A stretch of 64,000 bases of DNA, taken from Exiguobacterium acetylicum (GTDB lineage: Bacteria; Bacillota; Bacilli; Exiguobacteriales; Exiguobacteriaceae). The stretch lies in contig NZ_CP081878.1 of assembly GCF_022170825.1 (NCBI RefSeq), positions 522,001-586,000 of the forward strand, read 5' to 3'. Made by a program: the position numbers and the translations under genes. Positions 53,119 to 61,777 of this stretch are shown here, one piece after another (within the stretch, counting starts at the first letter, position 1; every line of letters starts with the position of its first letter). The notes under the pieces are model-generated. The model made no database searches and was not told the DNA's origin. It saw nothing but the letters and a program-made list of their open reading frames with translations.

Positions 53119-54603
53119 TTATTCGAAGAATGGTTTGTATTGACGACGATCGTGCATGACAGACAACCATTGTACAGTCGAGAATTCTTCAAGTACCCAC
53201 TCACCGTTGAAGCGACCAAGTCCTGAATCTTTTTCACCACCAAATGGCATATGCGGCTCATCATTAACTGATTGGTCATTGATGTGGATCATACCTGTTT
53301 CAACTTCTAGCGCAAAGGCAGTCGCACGTTCAATAGAAGAACCGTGAACAGCACCACTCAATCCGTATGGGAGTGAGTTCGCGATTTCGAGTGCTTCTTC
53401 ATCCGTATCGAACGGGATGATGACAGCAACTGGTCCAAAGATTTCATTTTTAGCAAGCGGCATATCATTCGTAACGCCTGTGACGACAGTTGGTGCGATG
53501 ACGTTATCTTTTGCTTCGCCCCCAACACGAACGGTTGCGCCAGCAGCTTTTGTTTTTTCGAGGTCTTCGAGAATCCGTTCAACTTGTGATTGGTTGATGA
53601 GCGGTCCGACTTGTGTCCGGTCGTGTGATGGATCGCCGTATTGTAATTCTTTGACACGAGCGACATACTTCTCGACGAACTCATCATGAATCGAAGAGGC
53701 AACGAGAATCCGGTTCGTTGACATACAGATTTGACCTTGGTGATAGAACTTGCTGTAGACAGCAGATTCGACCGCACGATCAAGGTCTGCATCGTCAAGT
53801 ACGACGAAGACGTTGTTTCCGCCAAGTTCAAGCGCTGTTTTTTTCAGATGTTTCCCGGCAAGTTCACCGATATGGCGACCTACTTCAGTTGATCCTGTGA
53901 ATGAAATCAAGCGTGGTACAGGGTGTTCAACGATCGCGTCACCAATTTCTGAACCGCGACCGACGATAACGTTCAAGACACCTTTTGGTAATCCAGCTTT
54001 TTCGAACAGGCTAGCAAAAATCAATCCGCCTGAGACAGGAGTATCTGTAGCTGGTTTGACGACGACTGCATTACCGATTGCGATGGCAGTAGCAATCGAA
54101 CGAACAGCTAAATGGAACGGGAAGTTCCATGGACTAATGACGCCGATGACACCAAGTGCTTTGCGGTAAATCCGATTTTCTTTGCCTGGTACGACCGATG
54201 GACGAATTTCACCGTGCATCCGTAGTGGGAATGTAGCAGCTTCTTTAACGATCAAGACTGAAGCGAGGAACTCACCTTCTGCTTTGATACGTGTACTTCC
54301 AGATTCCTTGATCAACCATTCGATGATTGTTTCTTTTTCTTCGTATAAGACTTTCAAGAAGTTTTCAATCAGACCTTGTCGTTTTAAGGCTGGAACTTTT
54401 GCCCACTCTTTTTGCGCGACTTGAGCTGCTTCGTACGCATCATCTAAATCTTGTTGGTTCGCGGCAGAAATCGTGAAGAGCTCTTCACCAGTGAATGGAT
54501 TCGTATTCGTCATGTTGCTGTCACTTGCGCCTGTGCGCCACTGACCATCAATATAAATCTTTGTAAAATCCGTATGCAATGTTGCTTCATTTTGTTGAGC
54601 CAT
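53119..54603 (-). CDS. NAD(P)-dependent aldehyde dehydrogenase
   Basis: A 494-residue enzyme oxidising aldehydes to acids. The SPWNFPFHLAVR segment, the Rossmann SFTGSTEVGRHI, the general base in LELGGNN and the catalytic Cys293 in QGQICMSTNR are intact. It resembles the Bacillus YfmT (vanillin dehydrogenase-like) group, but the substrate is not determinable. A hairpin and the tautomerase gene follow. Confidence 0.92.
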   Translation of the reverse strand: MAQQNEATLHTDFTKIYIDGQWRTGASDSNMTNTNPFTGEELFTISAANQQDLDDAYEAAQVAQKEWAKVPALKRQGLIENFLKVLYEEKETIIEWLIKESGSTRIKAEGEFLASVLIVKEAATFPLRMHGEIRPSVVPGKENRIYRKALGVIGVISPWNFPFHLAVRSIATAIAIGNAVVVKPATDTPVSGGLIFASLFEKAGLPKGVLNVIVGRGSEIGDAIVEHPVPRLISFTGSTEVGRHIGELAGKHLKKTALELGGNNVFVVLDDADLDRAVESAVYSKFYHQGQICMSTNRILVASSIHDEFVEKYVARVKELQYGDPSHDRTQVGPLINQSQVERILEDLEKTKAAGATVRVGGEAKDNVIAPTVVTGVTNDMPLAKNEIFGPVAVIIPFDTDEEALEIANSLPYGLSGAVHGSSIERATAFALEVETGMIHINDQSVNDEPHMPFGGEKDSGLGRFNGEWVLEEFSTVQWLSVMHDRRQYKPFFE

Positions 54604-54784
54604 ATCATTTCATCTCCCATTCGTTTTTATAACAATTAAGTTATTCACGTTATGAAAAGAAGTAAAACACATCCGTGCACTTCGACCAAATATATTGCTC
54701 AAACTCAGGAAAGGAATAGGGTTTTAAAGCGCTCTAAATCAGGAATTCATTCAATATAGTACTATAAAGAGGAGGAATTTTATT

Positions 54785-56014
54785 TTGAAGAAGCTGAAAG
54801 TCCTATCACGAGAAATTAATTGGTGGTGGCCGTTACTTTACGGACTTATCGGTATAGGACTGACGGGTGTCGTGACGTGGTTAGATGTGTATGTATCAGG
54901 CTGGTTTCCAAAAGAGTGGCAAACGACACTTGGCTTAGCACAGACGATCCACAGTTCGGTTTTTACCGGACTGCTCGCCATGATGACATTTACATTCTCG
55001 ACCATTCTTGTCGTCTTGACGACCTATTCATCACAATTCTCACCACGCACGTTACCTAACTTCATTGAAAATCGACAGGTGCAACACATTTTCGGTATCT
55101 TCATCGGAGCAGTCAGTTATTCCATGACGATGTTGTTTTTCCTTCGTCCGGCTTTAAAGACGAGTGTTGTCGCTTCGGCTGTAGCCGTTCTCGTTGTGCT
55201 GATATCGATCGTGGCATTCGTCGCATTCATTCATATCGTCAGCCAGTCGATTCGCGTGACGACATTACTCGATCGATTACAAAACGAAGGAAATGAATTG
55301 TTAAAACGCCAACTCGAGCATCTGGAATCGGGAGAACAGAGAATTACTGAAAAGAAGATGACGATAAATCATCCTCATCTTGTTCAGGCAACACGAACTG
55401 GATATATTCAAGCAGTCGATTATGATGCCTTTGATCAGAAAGAACGCGTGTATATTCATCGACCGGTCGGATCATTCGTAACGGAGGGAGAAGTCATCGG
55501 ACGCGCAACATGCAGAGATATCGATGGAAACATCTTGGTTGGTCCGACGAAATCTTCAGAACAAGATTTTGCATTTGTCCTTGAAAAGTTAAGTGAGGTT
55601 GCGTTACGTGCTATCTCTCCAGGAATTAATGACCCGAATACAGCGAGACATGCCATTCGGATCATTGGTGACTTAATGCGCCAGCATGCTGTAATACCGG
55701 ATGGTGTACTAGTTGTTGGAGAGGACCAGCAGCACATCATCGTACGAGAAACTTACCAACAATTGTTATACACGACGTTTTACCAACTGCGTCATTATGG
55801 AGCAGAGGATATTTCAGTTCTTGCAACGATGCTCGAGTCACTTGGGATAATGAAGAGGAACGGGTTACCAAGCCACTGCGAGACGATTCAACGATTCATT
55901 CCATATATCTGTTCGGAAGTACGCTTTGAAAAAATGAACGACTGGGATCGTGATTTTCTACAAAATCAAATACATCGGGCGTTGAATGAAACCTTTGTCT
56001 CACCTTCGACGTAA
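54785..56014 (+). CDS. DUF2254 membrane protein
   Basis: A 409-residue protein with four N-terminal membrane helices (about residues 15-165), including the conserved MMTFTFSTILVVLTTYSSQFSPR segment. A soluble domain follows with SPGINDPNTA. The start is TTG, nine bases after GGAGG. Function unknown. It lies 39 bases upstream of the DUF456 gene. Confidence 0.88.
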   Translation: MKKLKVLSREINWWWPLLYGLIGIGLTGVVTWLDVYVSGWFPKEWQTTLGLAQTIHSSVFTGLLAMMTFTFSTILVVLTTYSSQFSPRTLPNFIENRQVQHIFGIFIGAVSYSMTMLFFLRPALKTSVVASAVAVLVVLISIVAFVAFIHIVSQSIRVTTLLDRLQNEGNELLKRQLEHLESGEQRITEKKMTINHPHLVQATRTGYIQAVDYDAFDQKERVYIHRPVGSFVTEGEVIGRATCRDIDGNILVGPTKSSEQDFAFVLEKLSEVALRAISPGINDPNTARHAIRIIGDLMRQHAVIPDGVLVVGEDQQHIIVRETYQQLLYTTFYQLRHYGAEDISVLATMLESLGIMKRNGLPSHCETIQRFIPYICSEVRFEKMNDWDRDFLQNQIHRALNETFVSPST

Positions 56015-56053
56015 TAATGGACAAGAGATTCAAAGGAAGGAGGGGATAGAAAA

Positions 56054-56536
56054 GTGACAATCTTGTTATGGAGTCTGATCGTCGTTTGTTTTCTAGTCGC
56101 TTTTGCAGGTCTCGTTTATCCGATCATCCCAAGTGCGCCGATTTTAGTAGTAGGCTTTTTGATATATGGGTTCGGATTCGGATTCTCTGAATTATCGATT
56201 AGTTTTTGGGTGATTCAAGCGATTTTCATCATTCTCTTATTTACACTAGACTACCTCGTCAGTGCCTATACCGTCGATCGACGTGGAGGCTCACAAGCAG
56301 CTAAGATTGCGACGACAGTTGGATTGATTGCGGGACCATTTATATTGCCGGGTATTGGATTATTGATCTTCCCGTTCGTGTTTGCCATCTTAACGGAGAA
56401 AATCATTAGTAAAAAGACATGGCACACTTCAGTTTCAGTCGGAATTGGAACGGTCCTCGGGATTTTATCAAGTGCATTATTAAAGGGAATCGCGATGTTG
56501 CTCATGATCGTGATCTTCATTCTCTACGTTGTGTGA
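56054..56536 (+). CDS. DUF456 membrane protein
   Basis: A 160-residue protein with about five membrane helices and the family segment GLVYPIIPSAPI followed by a glycine-rich GLIAGPFILPGIGLL. Start GTG, preceded by AAGGAGGGG. Function unknown. Probably an operon with the DUF2254 gene. Confidence 0.85.
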   Translation: MTILLWSLIVVCFLVAFAGLVYPIIPSAPILVVGFLIYGFGFGFSELSISFWVIQAIFIILLFTLDYLVSAYTVDRRGGSQAAKIATTVGLIAGPFILPGIGLLIFPFVFAILTEKIISKKTWHTSVSVGIGTVLGILSSALLKGIAMLLMIVIFILYVV

Positions 56537-56604
56537 CGGATTGACATGATGTCTTCAAGTACACATTTTATGAAAGTTCCGTTATAGTATGAATATGAAA
56601 AAGT

Positions 56605-56710
56605 AAGGAAGCTTTGAAAGTTTGAAGCTTCTTTTTGCTGTAAACCACCAGATGCCTCGGCATCTGGCTTTATATTAATGGAGGTGAATCCCCTTTCTTC
56701 GGGGAAACGA
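56605..56710 (+). promoter_or_regulatory. leader with two terminator-like hairpins and a split ribosome-binding site
   Basis: GAAGCTT/AAGCTTC with five Ts (about 56605-56636) may end the DUF operon. A second hairpin, CCAGATGC/GCATCTGG (56648-56667), follows. Then comes a strong Shine-Dalgarno GGAGGTGA (56680-56687), a hairpin TCCCC/GGGGA (56689-56705), AACGA and a TTG start. The hairpin lies between ribosome site and start codon; folding it leaves about six bases between them. A TATAGT at 56583 may be the -10. Confidence 0.55.
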
Positions 56711-58066
56711 TTGGACAGTACACACTCAATGGAGACATTCGACACGACGACGATCATTATTCGACTACTTATCATTGCACTACTTATCGTCTTGACGGCT
56801 TTTTTTGTTGCCGCCGAATTTTCGGTCGTCAAAATGCGAATGTCTCGAATCGATCAGTTGATTACAGAAGGAAGCAAAACTGCGAAAGTGGCGAAGCGGC
56901 TACTTGAGAATTTGGATTATTATTTGTCAGCCTGTCAACTTGGAATTACCGTGACAGCGCTTGGTCTCGGGTGGTTAGGAGAATCAACGGTAGGTGCAAT
57001 TCTCGGTATGTTGTTCGAAGAGATTGACATACCGAATTCCGTTTCGACAATCATTTCGTTCGTTCTCGCATTCTCGATTGTAACGTTTCTTCATGTCGTG
57101 CTTGGAGAACTTGCTCCGAAATCTCTCGCCATTCAAAAAACGGAAGCGATCACGATGTTACTCGCACCGCCGCTTTATTGGTTCGGTAAAATCATGAAAC
57201 CTTTCATCTGGACATTGAACGGTTCAGCACGGATCATTCTTCGTTTGTTTGGTGTTGAGCCAGCAGGGCACGAAGAAGTCCATTCTGAAGAAGAGATTAA
57301 AATCATCATGACCCAGAGCTATAAGAGTGGAGAAATCAACCAGACCGAACTTTCATACATGCAGAACATCTTCTCGTTCGATGAACGGATCGCAAAAGAC
57401 ATCATGTTACCGCGCACGGACTTGATTACGATTTCAAACGATGCATCGATGGAGGACATCATTCGCCTTGTTGAAGAGTATCAGTTCACACGTTATCCGA
57501 TAGCGGAAGAGGGAGATAAGGATAAAATCCTTGGCTTCATCAATGCAAAACAATTATTTACGGATCATATGGCGAACAAAGGAAAATCATTAAGCTATTA
57601 CATCCACAACTTGCCGATTATATCTGAATATTCACCGCTTCAAGACGCAATGTTGAAAATGCAGGTGGAACGGACGCCAATGGCACTCGTCATTGATGAG
57701 TATGGTGGTACGGCAGGTGTAATTACGATGGAAGACATCTTGGAAGAAATCGTTGGAGAAATTCGTGATGAATTCGATAAGGATGAGAAAGCAGATATCG
57801 AACAAATTCATGAGCGGTTATACCGCATTTCAGGACGTGTCTTGATTGATGATCTAAATGAACGCTTTAACCTAGGAATTGAAGAGGAAGATATCGATAC
57901 GATTGGTGGCTGGGTCATGGCACAGGATACGGAAGTATCGAGTGGTCAAGAATTCCGCTATCAAGAATACACGATTAAAGTGATGGAAGTCGATAATCAT
58001 CAAGTCAAATCGATCTATCTTCAATTGCCTGACCAAGAAGTAATCGAAACAGAAGATATCGGATAA
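56711..58066 (+). CDS. hemolysin-family transporter (DUF21-CBS-CorC)
   Basis: A 451-residue protein. Residues about 10-185 are the DUF21 (CNNM) membrane domain ([32 protein letters not shown]), followed by a CBS pair (about 205-330, including IMLPRTDL and [25 protein letters not shown]) and a CorC domain to the end. Family members act in Mg2+ or Co2+ transport. I chose a TTG start; an ATG six codons later is the alternative but has no ribosome site of its own. The unusual leader is described separately. Confidence 0.9.
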   Translation: MDSTHSMETFDTTTIIIRLLIIALLIVLTAFFVAAEFSVVKMRMSRIDQLITEGSKTAKVAKRLLENLDYYLSACQLGITVTALGLGWLGESTVGAILGMLFEEIDIPNSVSTIISFVLAFSIVTFLHVVLGELAPKSLAIQKTEAITMLLAPPLYWFGKIMKPFIWTLNGSARIILRLFGVEPAGHEEVHSEEEIKIIMTQSYKSGEINQTELSYMQNIFSFDERIAKDIMLPRTDLITISNDASMEDIIRLVEEYQFTRYPIAEEGDKDKILGFINAKQLFTDHMANKGKSLSYYIHNLPIISEYSPLQDAMLKMQVERTPMALVIDEYGGTAGVITMEDILEEIVGEIRDEFDKDEKADIEQIHERLYRISGRVLIDDLNERFNLGIEEEDIDTIGGWVMAQDTEVSSGQEFRYQEYTIKVMEVDNHQVKSIYLQLPDQEVIETEDIG

Positions 58067-58077
58067 GAAATAGCACT

Positions 58078-58115
58078 AAAAAGATGATGGACTTGAAGTT
58101 CATCATCTTTTTTTG
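58078..58115 (+). terminator. terminator after the CorC-type gene
   Basis: AAAGATGATG and CATCATCTTT arms are followed by a T7 run. Confidence 0.9.
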
Positions 58116-58149
58116 TCTATCAAAAGAAGAAGGCATGAACACTCCTTGT

Positions 58150-58174
58150 GTTTATCTCCTTCAGTGACGGGTAT
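58150..58174 (+). promoter_or_regulatory. sigma-B-type promoter of the ohr operon
   Basis: GTTTAT, 13 bases, GGGTAT matches the sigma-B consensus at essentially every position, the best such match in the window. Confidence 0.85.
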
Positions 58175-58233
58175 TACTGTTTATGTGGCAAAAAAAGCAT
58201 TTTTCAATTCAACAGGAAAAGGGGTTTTTTATT

Positions 58234-58668
58234 ATGTCAAACGTCATTCTTACTTCACGTGCATCTGCAGTCGGTGGTCGCGACGGAAAAGTCGCTTCAG
58301 ACGATAACGTCATTAATCTCGATTTAGTCATGCCAGGAACAAAAGGCAAAGAAGACATTCCGACATCAAACCCGGAACAGTTATTCGCAGCAGGATATGC
58401 CGCTTGTTTTGATGGTGCCTATAACTTGATGGCGCGCCAAGCAAAAAAACGAGTCGAGACGCGGACGAATTCAGAAGTCAGCCTCTTACAGGATGAAGCG
58501 GATAACGGTGTGAAAATTGCAGCGAAACTCGTCGTCGAAGTCGTTGGTGTATCGCAAGAAGAAGCAGAGGACTTACTAGAAAAAACGCACAACTTCTGCC
58601 CGTATTCAAAAGCGACACGCGGCAACATCGATGTCGATCTTTCTGTTAAAGTCGTCGATTCATTATAA
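58234..58668 (+). CDS. ohr: Ohr/OsmC-family organic hydroperoxide resistance protein
   Basis: A 144-residue thiol peroxidase. The two catalytic cysteines are Cys58 (GYAACFDGA) and Cys122 (HNFCPYSKATRGN). In Bacillus subtilis OhrB is controlled by sigma-B whereas OhrA is under the OhrR repressor; the sigma-B-type promoter here points to the OhrB type. AAAGGGG precedes the ATG. It heads a three-gene stress unit. Confidence 0.94.
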   Translation: MSNVILTSRASAVGGRDGKVASDDNVINLDLVMPGTKGKEDIPTSNPEQLFAAGYAACFDGAYNLMARQAKKRVETRTNSEVSLLQDEADNGVKIAAKLVVEVVGVSQEEAEDLLEKTHNFCPYSKATRGNIDVDLSVKVVDSL

Positions 58669-58694
58669 GCGATGAGTCTTGAGGAGGGTTTTCG

Positions 58695-58868
58695 ATGACA
58701 CCAAAAGAAACCGATCGTCCAAATGAGGAATTCGAAGATGAACGGGATCGTCTGTCTGATAAAGAACGGAAACTGACAGAGGAACAACAAAAGGAAATCC
58801 TAAAAGGAAAAGATGAAATGCCAGATGATACGGTTTCTCCACGAGATCGTGGAGAAGATCCGATTTAA
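58695..58868 (+). CDS. hypothetical 57-residue acidic protein
   Basis: Starts MTPKETDRPNEEFEDERDRL and ends PRDRGEDPI. It is almost wholly charged or polar, with a central helix (LSDKERKLTEEQQKEILKGK), and probably disordered or a small helical stress protein. GAGGAGGG lies seven bases before the ATG. It sits between ohr and the yfkM-like gene with short gaps, so it belongs to the same sigma-B-type unit. Family not recognised. Confidence 0.8.
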   Translation: MTPKETDRPNEEFEDERDRLSDKERKLTEEQQKEILKGKDEMPDDTVSPRDRGEDPI

Positions 58869-58894
58869 ACTAAACAACTTGGGGGATGAATCAC

Positions 58895-59407
58895 ATGTCT
58901 AAAAAAGTAGCTGTTGTACTCGCCGATCATTTTGAAGATGTAGAATTCACAGGACCGGTTGATGCATTAAAAGAAGCAGGACACGAAATTACGGTTATTG
59001 GCGCCAAAAAAGGGGCAGAACTCGTTGGGAAGCAGGAAGAGGCAAAAGTTAACGTCGATCTCTCGATTGATGAGACTTCAGCGACAGACTACGATGCGCT
59101 CTTGATTCCAGGCGGATTTTCACCGGATTTACTACGGGAAGATGATCGGTTCGTCTCATTCGTCGAAGAATTCGATATGTCGAAAAAACCAATCTTCTCG
59201 ATCTGTCATGGACCTCAGTTGATGATTAATGCAAAAATCGTCAAAGGAAGAAAAATGACAGGTTACAAATCGATTCGAATCGATTTAGAAAATGCTGGAG
59301 TAGACTTCACGGATGAAGAAGTCGTTGTCGACGACAACTTCATCTCAAGTCGTCAACCAGATGACATTCCCGCATTTAATCGGGAAATTGTAGCAAAACT
59401 AGGCTAA
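58895..59407 (+). CDS. DJ-1/PfpI family general stress protein (YfkM-like)
   Basis: A 170-residue protein with the DJ-1/PfpI fold. The nucleophile elbow SICHGPQL holds Cys104, and a conserved Glu lies near the N-terminus (HFEDVEF). Members are proteases, chaperones or deglycases, and Bacillus YfkM belongs to the sigma-B regulon. GGGGGA precedes the ATG. Last gene of the stress unit. Confidence 0.92.
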   Translation: MSKKVAVVLADHFEDVEFTGPVDALKEAGHEITVIGAKKGAELVGKQEEAKVNVDLSIDETSATDYDALLIPGGFSPDLLREDDRFVSFVEEFDMSKKPIFSICHGPQLMINAKIVKGRKMTGYKSIRIDLENAGVDFTDEEVVVDDNFISSRQPDDIPAFNREIVAKLG

Positions 59408-59420
59408 TCTTATGATATAA

Positions 59421-59454
59421 AAAATCAGCACTGCGACGTTGCAGTGCTGATTTT
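59421..59454. terminator. bidirectional terminator, yfkM-like/mce
   Basis: AAAATCAGCACTGC and GCAGTGCTGATTTT arms surround a six-base loop. Confidence 0.93.
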
Positions 59455-59865
59455 TTATACGTGATCCGGATAATCACAAAGTTCCGTAATGACGCCGTGT
59501 GAATGACGAGGATTCATGTAAATCAACCGTCGTCCGAACGGAGTTGTTCGATACGTATCCTCTAAAAATGTTAAACCTTGTTGTTTCGCTTCTAGGATGG
59601 CCTGATCCAAATTCTCTACACGATAGGCAATGTGATGGACACCTTTTCCGCGTTGTTTCAAAAACCGTGCAATTGGACTATCTTGACTCGTTGGTGTCAA
59701 CAGCTCGATATGCGCATCATCGAACTCAATGACAGCAATATTAGAAGCTACACCAGGAGCAGGATTTGAATATTCACGAGTCAACGTGCCACCTAGCACT
59801 TTTGTATAGAATGAAATCGCTTCTTGCATGTCACGGACAGCAATTCCAGTATGATCTAATTTCAT
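59455..59865 (-). CDS. mce: methylmalonyl-CoA epimerase (VOC family)
   Basis: A 136-residue metal-dependent epimerase. The VOC repeats contain the metal ligands: His5 in LDHTGIAV, a His in GVHHIAYRV and Glu in VITELCD. The family interconverts (R)- and (S)-methylmalonyl-CoA in propionate metabolism. No mutase genes adjoin it, so another glyoxalase-like role cannot be excluded. GGAGG precedes the ATG. Confidence 0.85.
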   Translation of the reverse strand: MKLDHTGIAVRDMQEAISFYTKVLGGTLTREYSNPAPGVASNIAVIEFDDAHIELLTPTSQDSPIARFLKQRGKGVHHIAYRVENLDQAILEAKQQGLTFLEDTYRTTPFGRRLIYMNPRHSHGVITELCDYPDHV

Positions 59866-60129
59866 ATGATACCCTCCTTCTATTCGCTTCAGTTTCCCAA
59901 AAATGAATCAAAGTTGCAATGATGAGATATCTTCCAAATGTTTCTATTACATAGTCGAAAAAAGATTTATTTAAAATGAAATATCACTGAAATATTATGG
60001 AAGAGGAATGAATGCTATAATCAAAAACGTTCTTATAAAAAAGAAAAACTATGATAGAATTTAAATTTAACGAAAATACTCTACGATAAATCATAAAACA
60101 TACCATTATAGAAAAAGAGGGAATACTAC
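59866..60129. other. intergenic region upstream of the first M23 gene
   Basis: A 264-base AT-rich gap. TGC-TATAAT (extended -10) at about 60013-60021 is a credible promoter for the peptidase gene, leaving a leader of about 100 AT-rich bases. I see no clear WalR box, riboswitch or small gene. Confidence 0.5.
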
Positions 60130-61575
60130 ATGAAAAAAACGTTTGCGTCGCTCATCGTTTCCGCACTGGTTCTTTCATCAGCTCCTCATTTTGCAGCAGC
60201 TGACGATTTAAGTGAACAGAAAGCCAAAAACGAACAACAGCAACAAGACAATGCAAAAAAGCAAAAAAACTTAGAGTCTTCTGTTAATCAGGAAGGTCAA
60301 AAAATTTCTAAAACACAACAAGAAGTCAATCGACTAGATGAAGCTTTGAATGAAAAAATCTTTGCTGTCGAAACAAAAGATCGTCAAATCAAAGCGACAG
60401 AACGAGAAATCGTTGAACTTGGAAAAGAAATTGAGAAGTATAAAGCGAAATTAAAACGCCAAGAAAAACTTCTAGGTGATCGTCTTCGTGTCATGCAAGA
60501 AAATGACGGGAACTCGATCAAATGGGAAGAAGTCATCTTTGGTGCTAAAAACGTAGGTGACCTCGTAAGCCGTGTCATGGCAGGGAAATCCATTTCAAAA
60601 CAAGATGATAAAATGATCACAGATTACCAAAATACGCAAAAGCAATTAGCGGATGCGCAACAAGAAGTGAAAGAAAAGAAAGCACAGTTAGTCGTTGAGA
60701 AGCAGGAATTAAAACGTCAGCAAGCAGATCTTGAATCACAATTAAAAGAGCGGAACAAACGCTTAAAAGAATTACGTAAGAAAAAAGAAAAATTCGAAAC
60801 ACAGTTGATGGATGCTAAAGAAGTCCAGCAAATTCTGATCGCTCAAGAAAAAGCGATTGCAGCTGAAAAAGCAGCGCGTGAACGTGAAGCACGTATCGAA
60901 AAAGAGCGTCAAGCACAAGCAGCACGTGAAGCGAAAGCACGGGCAGAAGCTGAAGCAGCTCAAGCAGCAGCTCAAAAAGAGGCGGAACAACAAGCGGCTA
61001 AAGAAGCAGCGGCTCAGCAAGCAGCGCAAGAGAAGGCAGCACAGTCGGCAAAATCTTCTGGTTCAACGAAACAGTCGACACCAAAAGCATCTACGCCGGC
61101 TCCATCTGCACCTGCTCCAGCGCCGTCAGCTCCCGCAACACCTAAACCAGCACCATCATCAGGTGGACTCTTCATTCATCCAACTGCTGGGACTGTGACA
61201 CAAGGATATGGCTCTGCAGGCGGAGAGAACGGTTATACGTTCCATAACGGGATTGACTTCGGTGGTCCAGTTGGCACGCCAATCGTAGCGGCTGCAACAG
61301 GTACAGTCATTACAGCATCAGGTGGCGGACCTTATGGAAATCATGTCATGATCGCTCACCAATTGAACGGGAAGACATATACGACAGTATATGCTCACAT
61401 GAGTTCACTCAATGCCCGTGCTGGTCAACGTGTCAGCCAAGGTCAACAAATTGGCGCGTTAGGTAGTACAGGAAATTCAACAGGACCGCACCTACACTTC
61501 GAAATCCACGTCGGTGGGTATAGCTATAGTGCAACTGGTCCAGCTAACTCAGTCAATCCATTGTCGATGCTTTAA
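60130..61575 (+). CDS. secreted M23 peptidase with coiled coil (EnvC/CwlO-like layout), copy 1
   Basis: A 481-residue exported protein. Signal peptide residues 1-24 (ending HFAAADD); coiled coil about 25-245, with the block GDRLRVMQENDGNSIKWEEV; Ala/Glu/Arg-rich helix about 245-305; Ser/Pro/Ala linker about 305-345; and M23 (LytM) domain to the end. The zinc site is intact: HNGIDF and GPHLHFEIH. It should cleave peptidoglycan cross-bridges during growth or division. It is the longer of two adjacent paralogues. Confidence 0.93.
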   Translation: MKKTFASLIVSALVLSSAPHFAAADDLSEQKAKNEQQQQDNAKKQKNLESSVNQEGQKISKTQQEVNRLDEALNEKIFAVETKDRQIKATEREIVELGKEIEKYKAKLKRQEKLLGDRLRVMQENDGNSIKWEEVIFGAKNVGDLVSRVMAGKSISKQDDKMITDYQNTQKQLADAQQEVKEKKAQLVVEKQELKRQQADLESQLKERNKRLKELRKKKEKFETQLMDAKEVQQILIAQEKAIAAEKAAREREARIEKERQAQAAREAKARAEAEAAQAAAQKEAEQQAAKEAAAQQAAQEKAAQSAKSSGSTKQSTPKASTPAPSAPAPAPSAPATPKPAPSSGGLFIHPTAGTVTQGYGSAGGENGYTFHNGIDFGGPVGTPIVAAATGTVITASGGGPYGNHVMIAHQLNGKTYTTVYAHMSSLNARAGQRVSQGQQIGALGSTGNSTGPHLHFEIHVGGYSYSATGPANSVNPLSML

Positions 61576-61579
61576 TCGT

Positions 61580-61613
61580 AAAGAATCGTTGCGTATGCAA
61601 CGATTCTTTTTTT
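61580..61613 (+). terminator. terminator after M23 copy 1
   Basis: AAAGAATCGTTGC and GCAACGATTCTTT arms surround a four-base loop and are followed by T7. Confidence 0.93.
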
Positions 61614-61777
61614 GTCATTTTCAAAAAACAAATCGTATATTACAAAAAATCGTTTTCATTTGAAATGTAAATGAAATTTTTTTGAAACGATTACGGTGCT
61701 ATAATCTATTTCAGATATGAGAGAAACTTGAATACTATAATAAAATATGAAAAAAACATAAGTGAGGAAAACGATAT
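61614..61777 (+). promoter_or_regulatory. promoter region of the second M23 gene
   Basis: A 164-base AT-rich gap with an extended -10, TGC-TATAAT, near 61696-61704 and a second CTATAATAAAA near the gene. A single TGTAAA half-site resembles half of a WalR box but has no partner. It suggests that the copy has its own promoter. Confidence 0.45.

Noticed and set aside
54721-54740. A cre-like word (TTAAAGCGCTCTAA) upstream of the DUF2254 gene
   Set aside because: Two mismatches at conserved positions and no reason for catabolite control.
60857-61198. Lys/Gln-rich alternate-frame proteins inside the M23 genes
   Set aside because: They are shifted readings of the Ala/Glu-rich repeats, which open all frames; no start signals.
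61660-61690. WalR box before the second M23 gene
   Set aside because: Only one TGTAAA half-site is present; the second half at the required spacing is missing.
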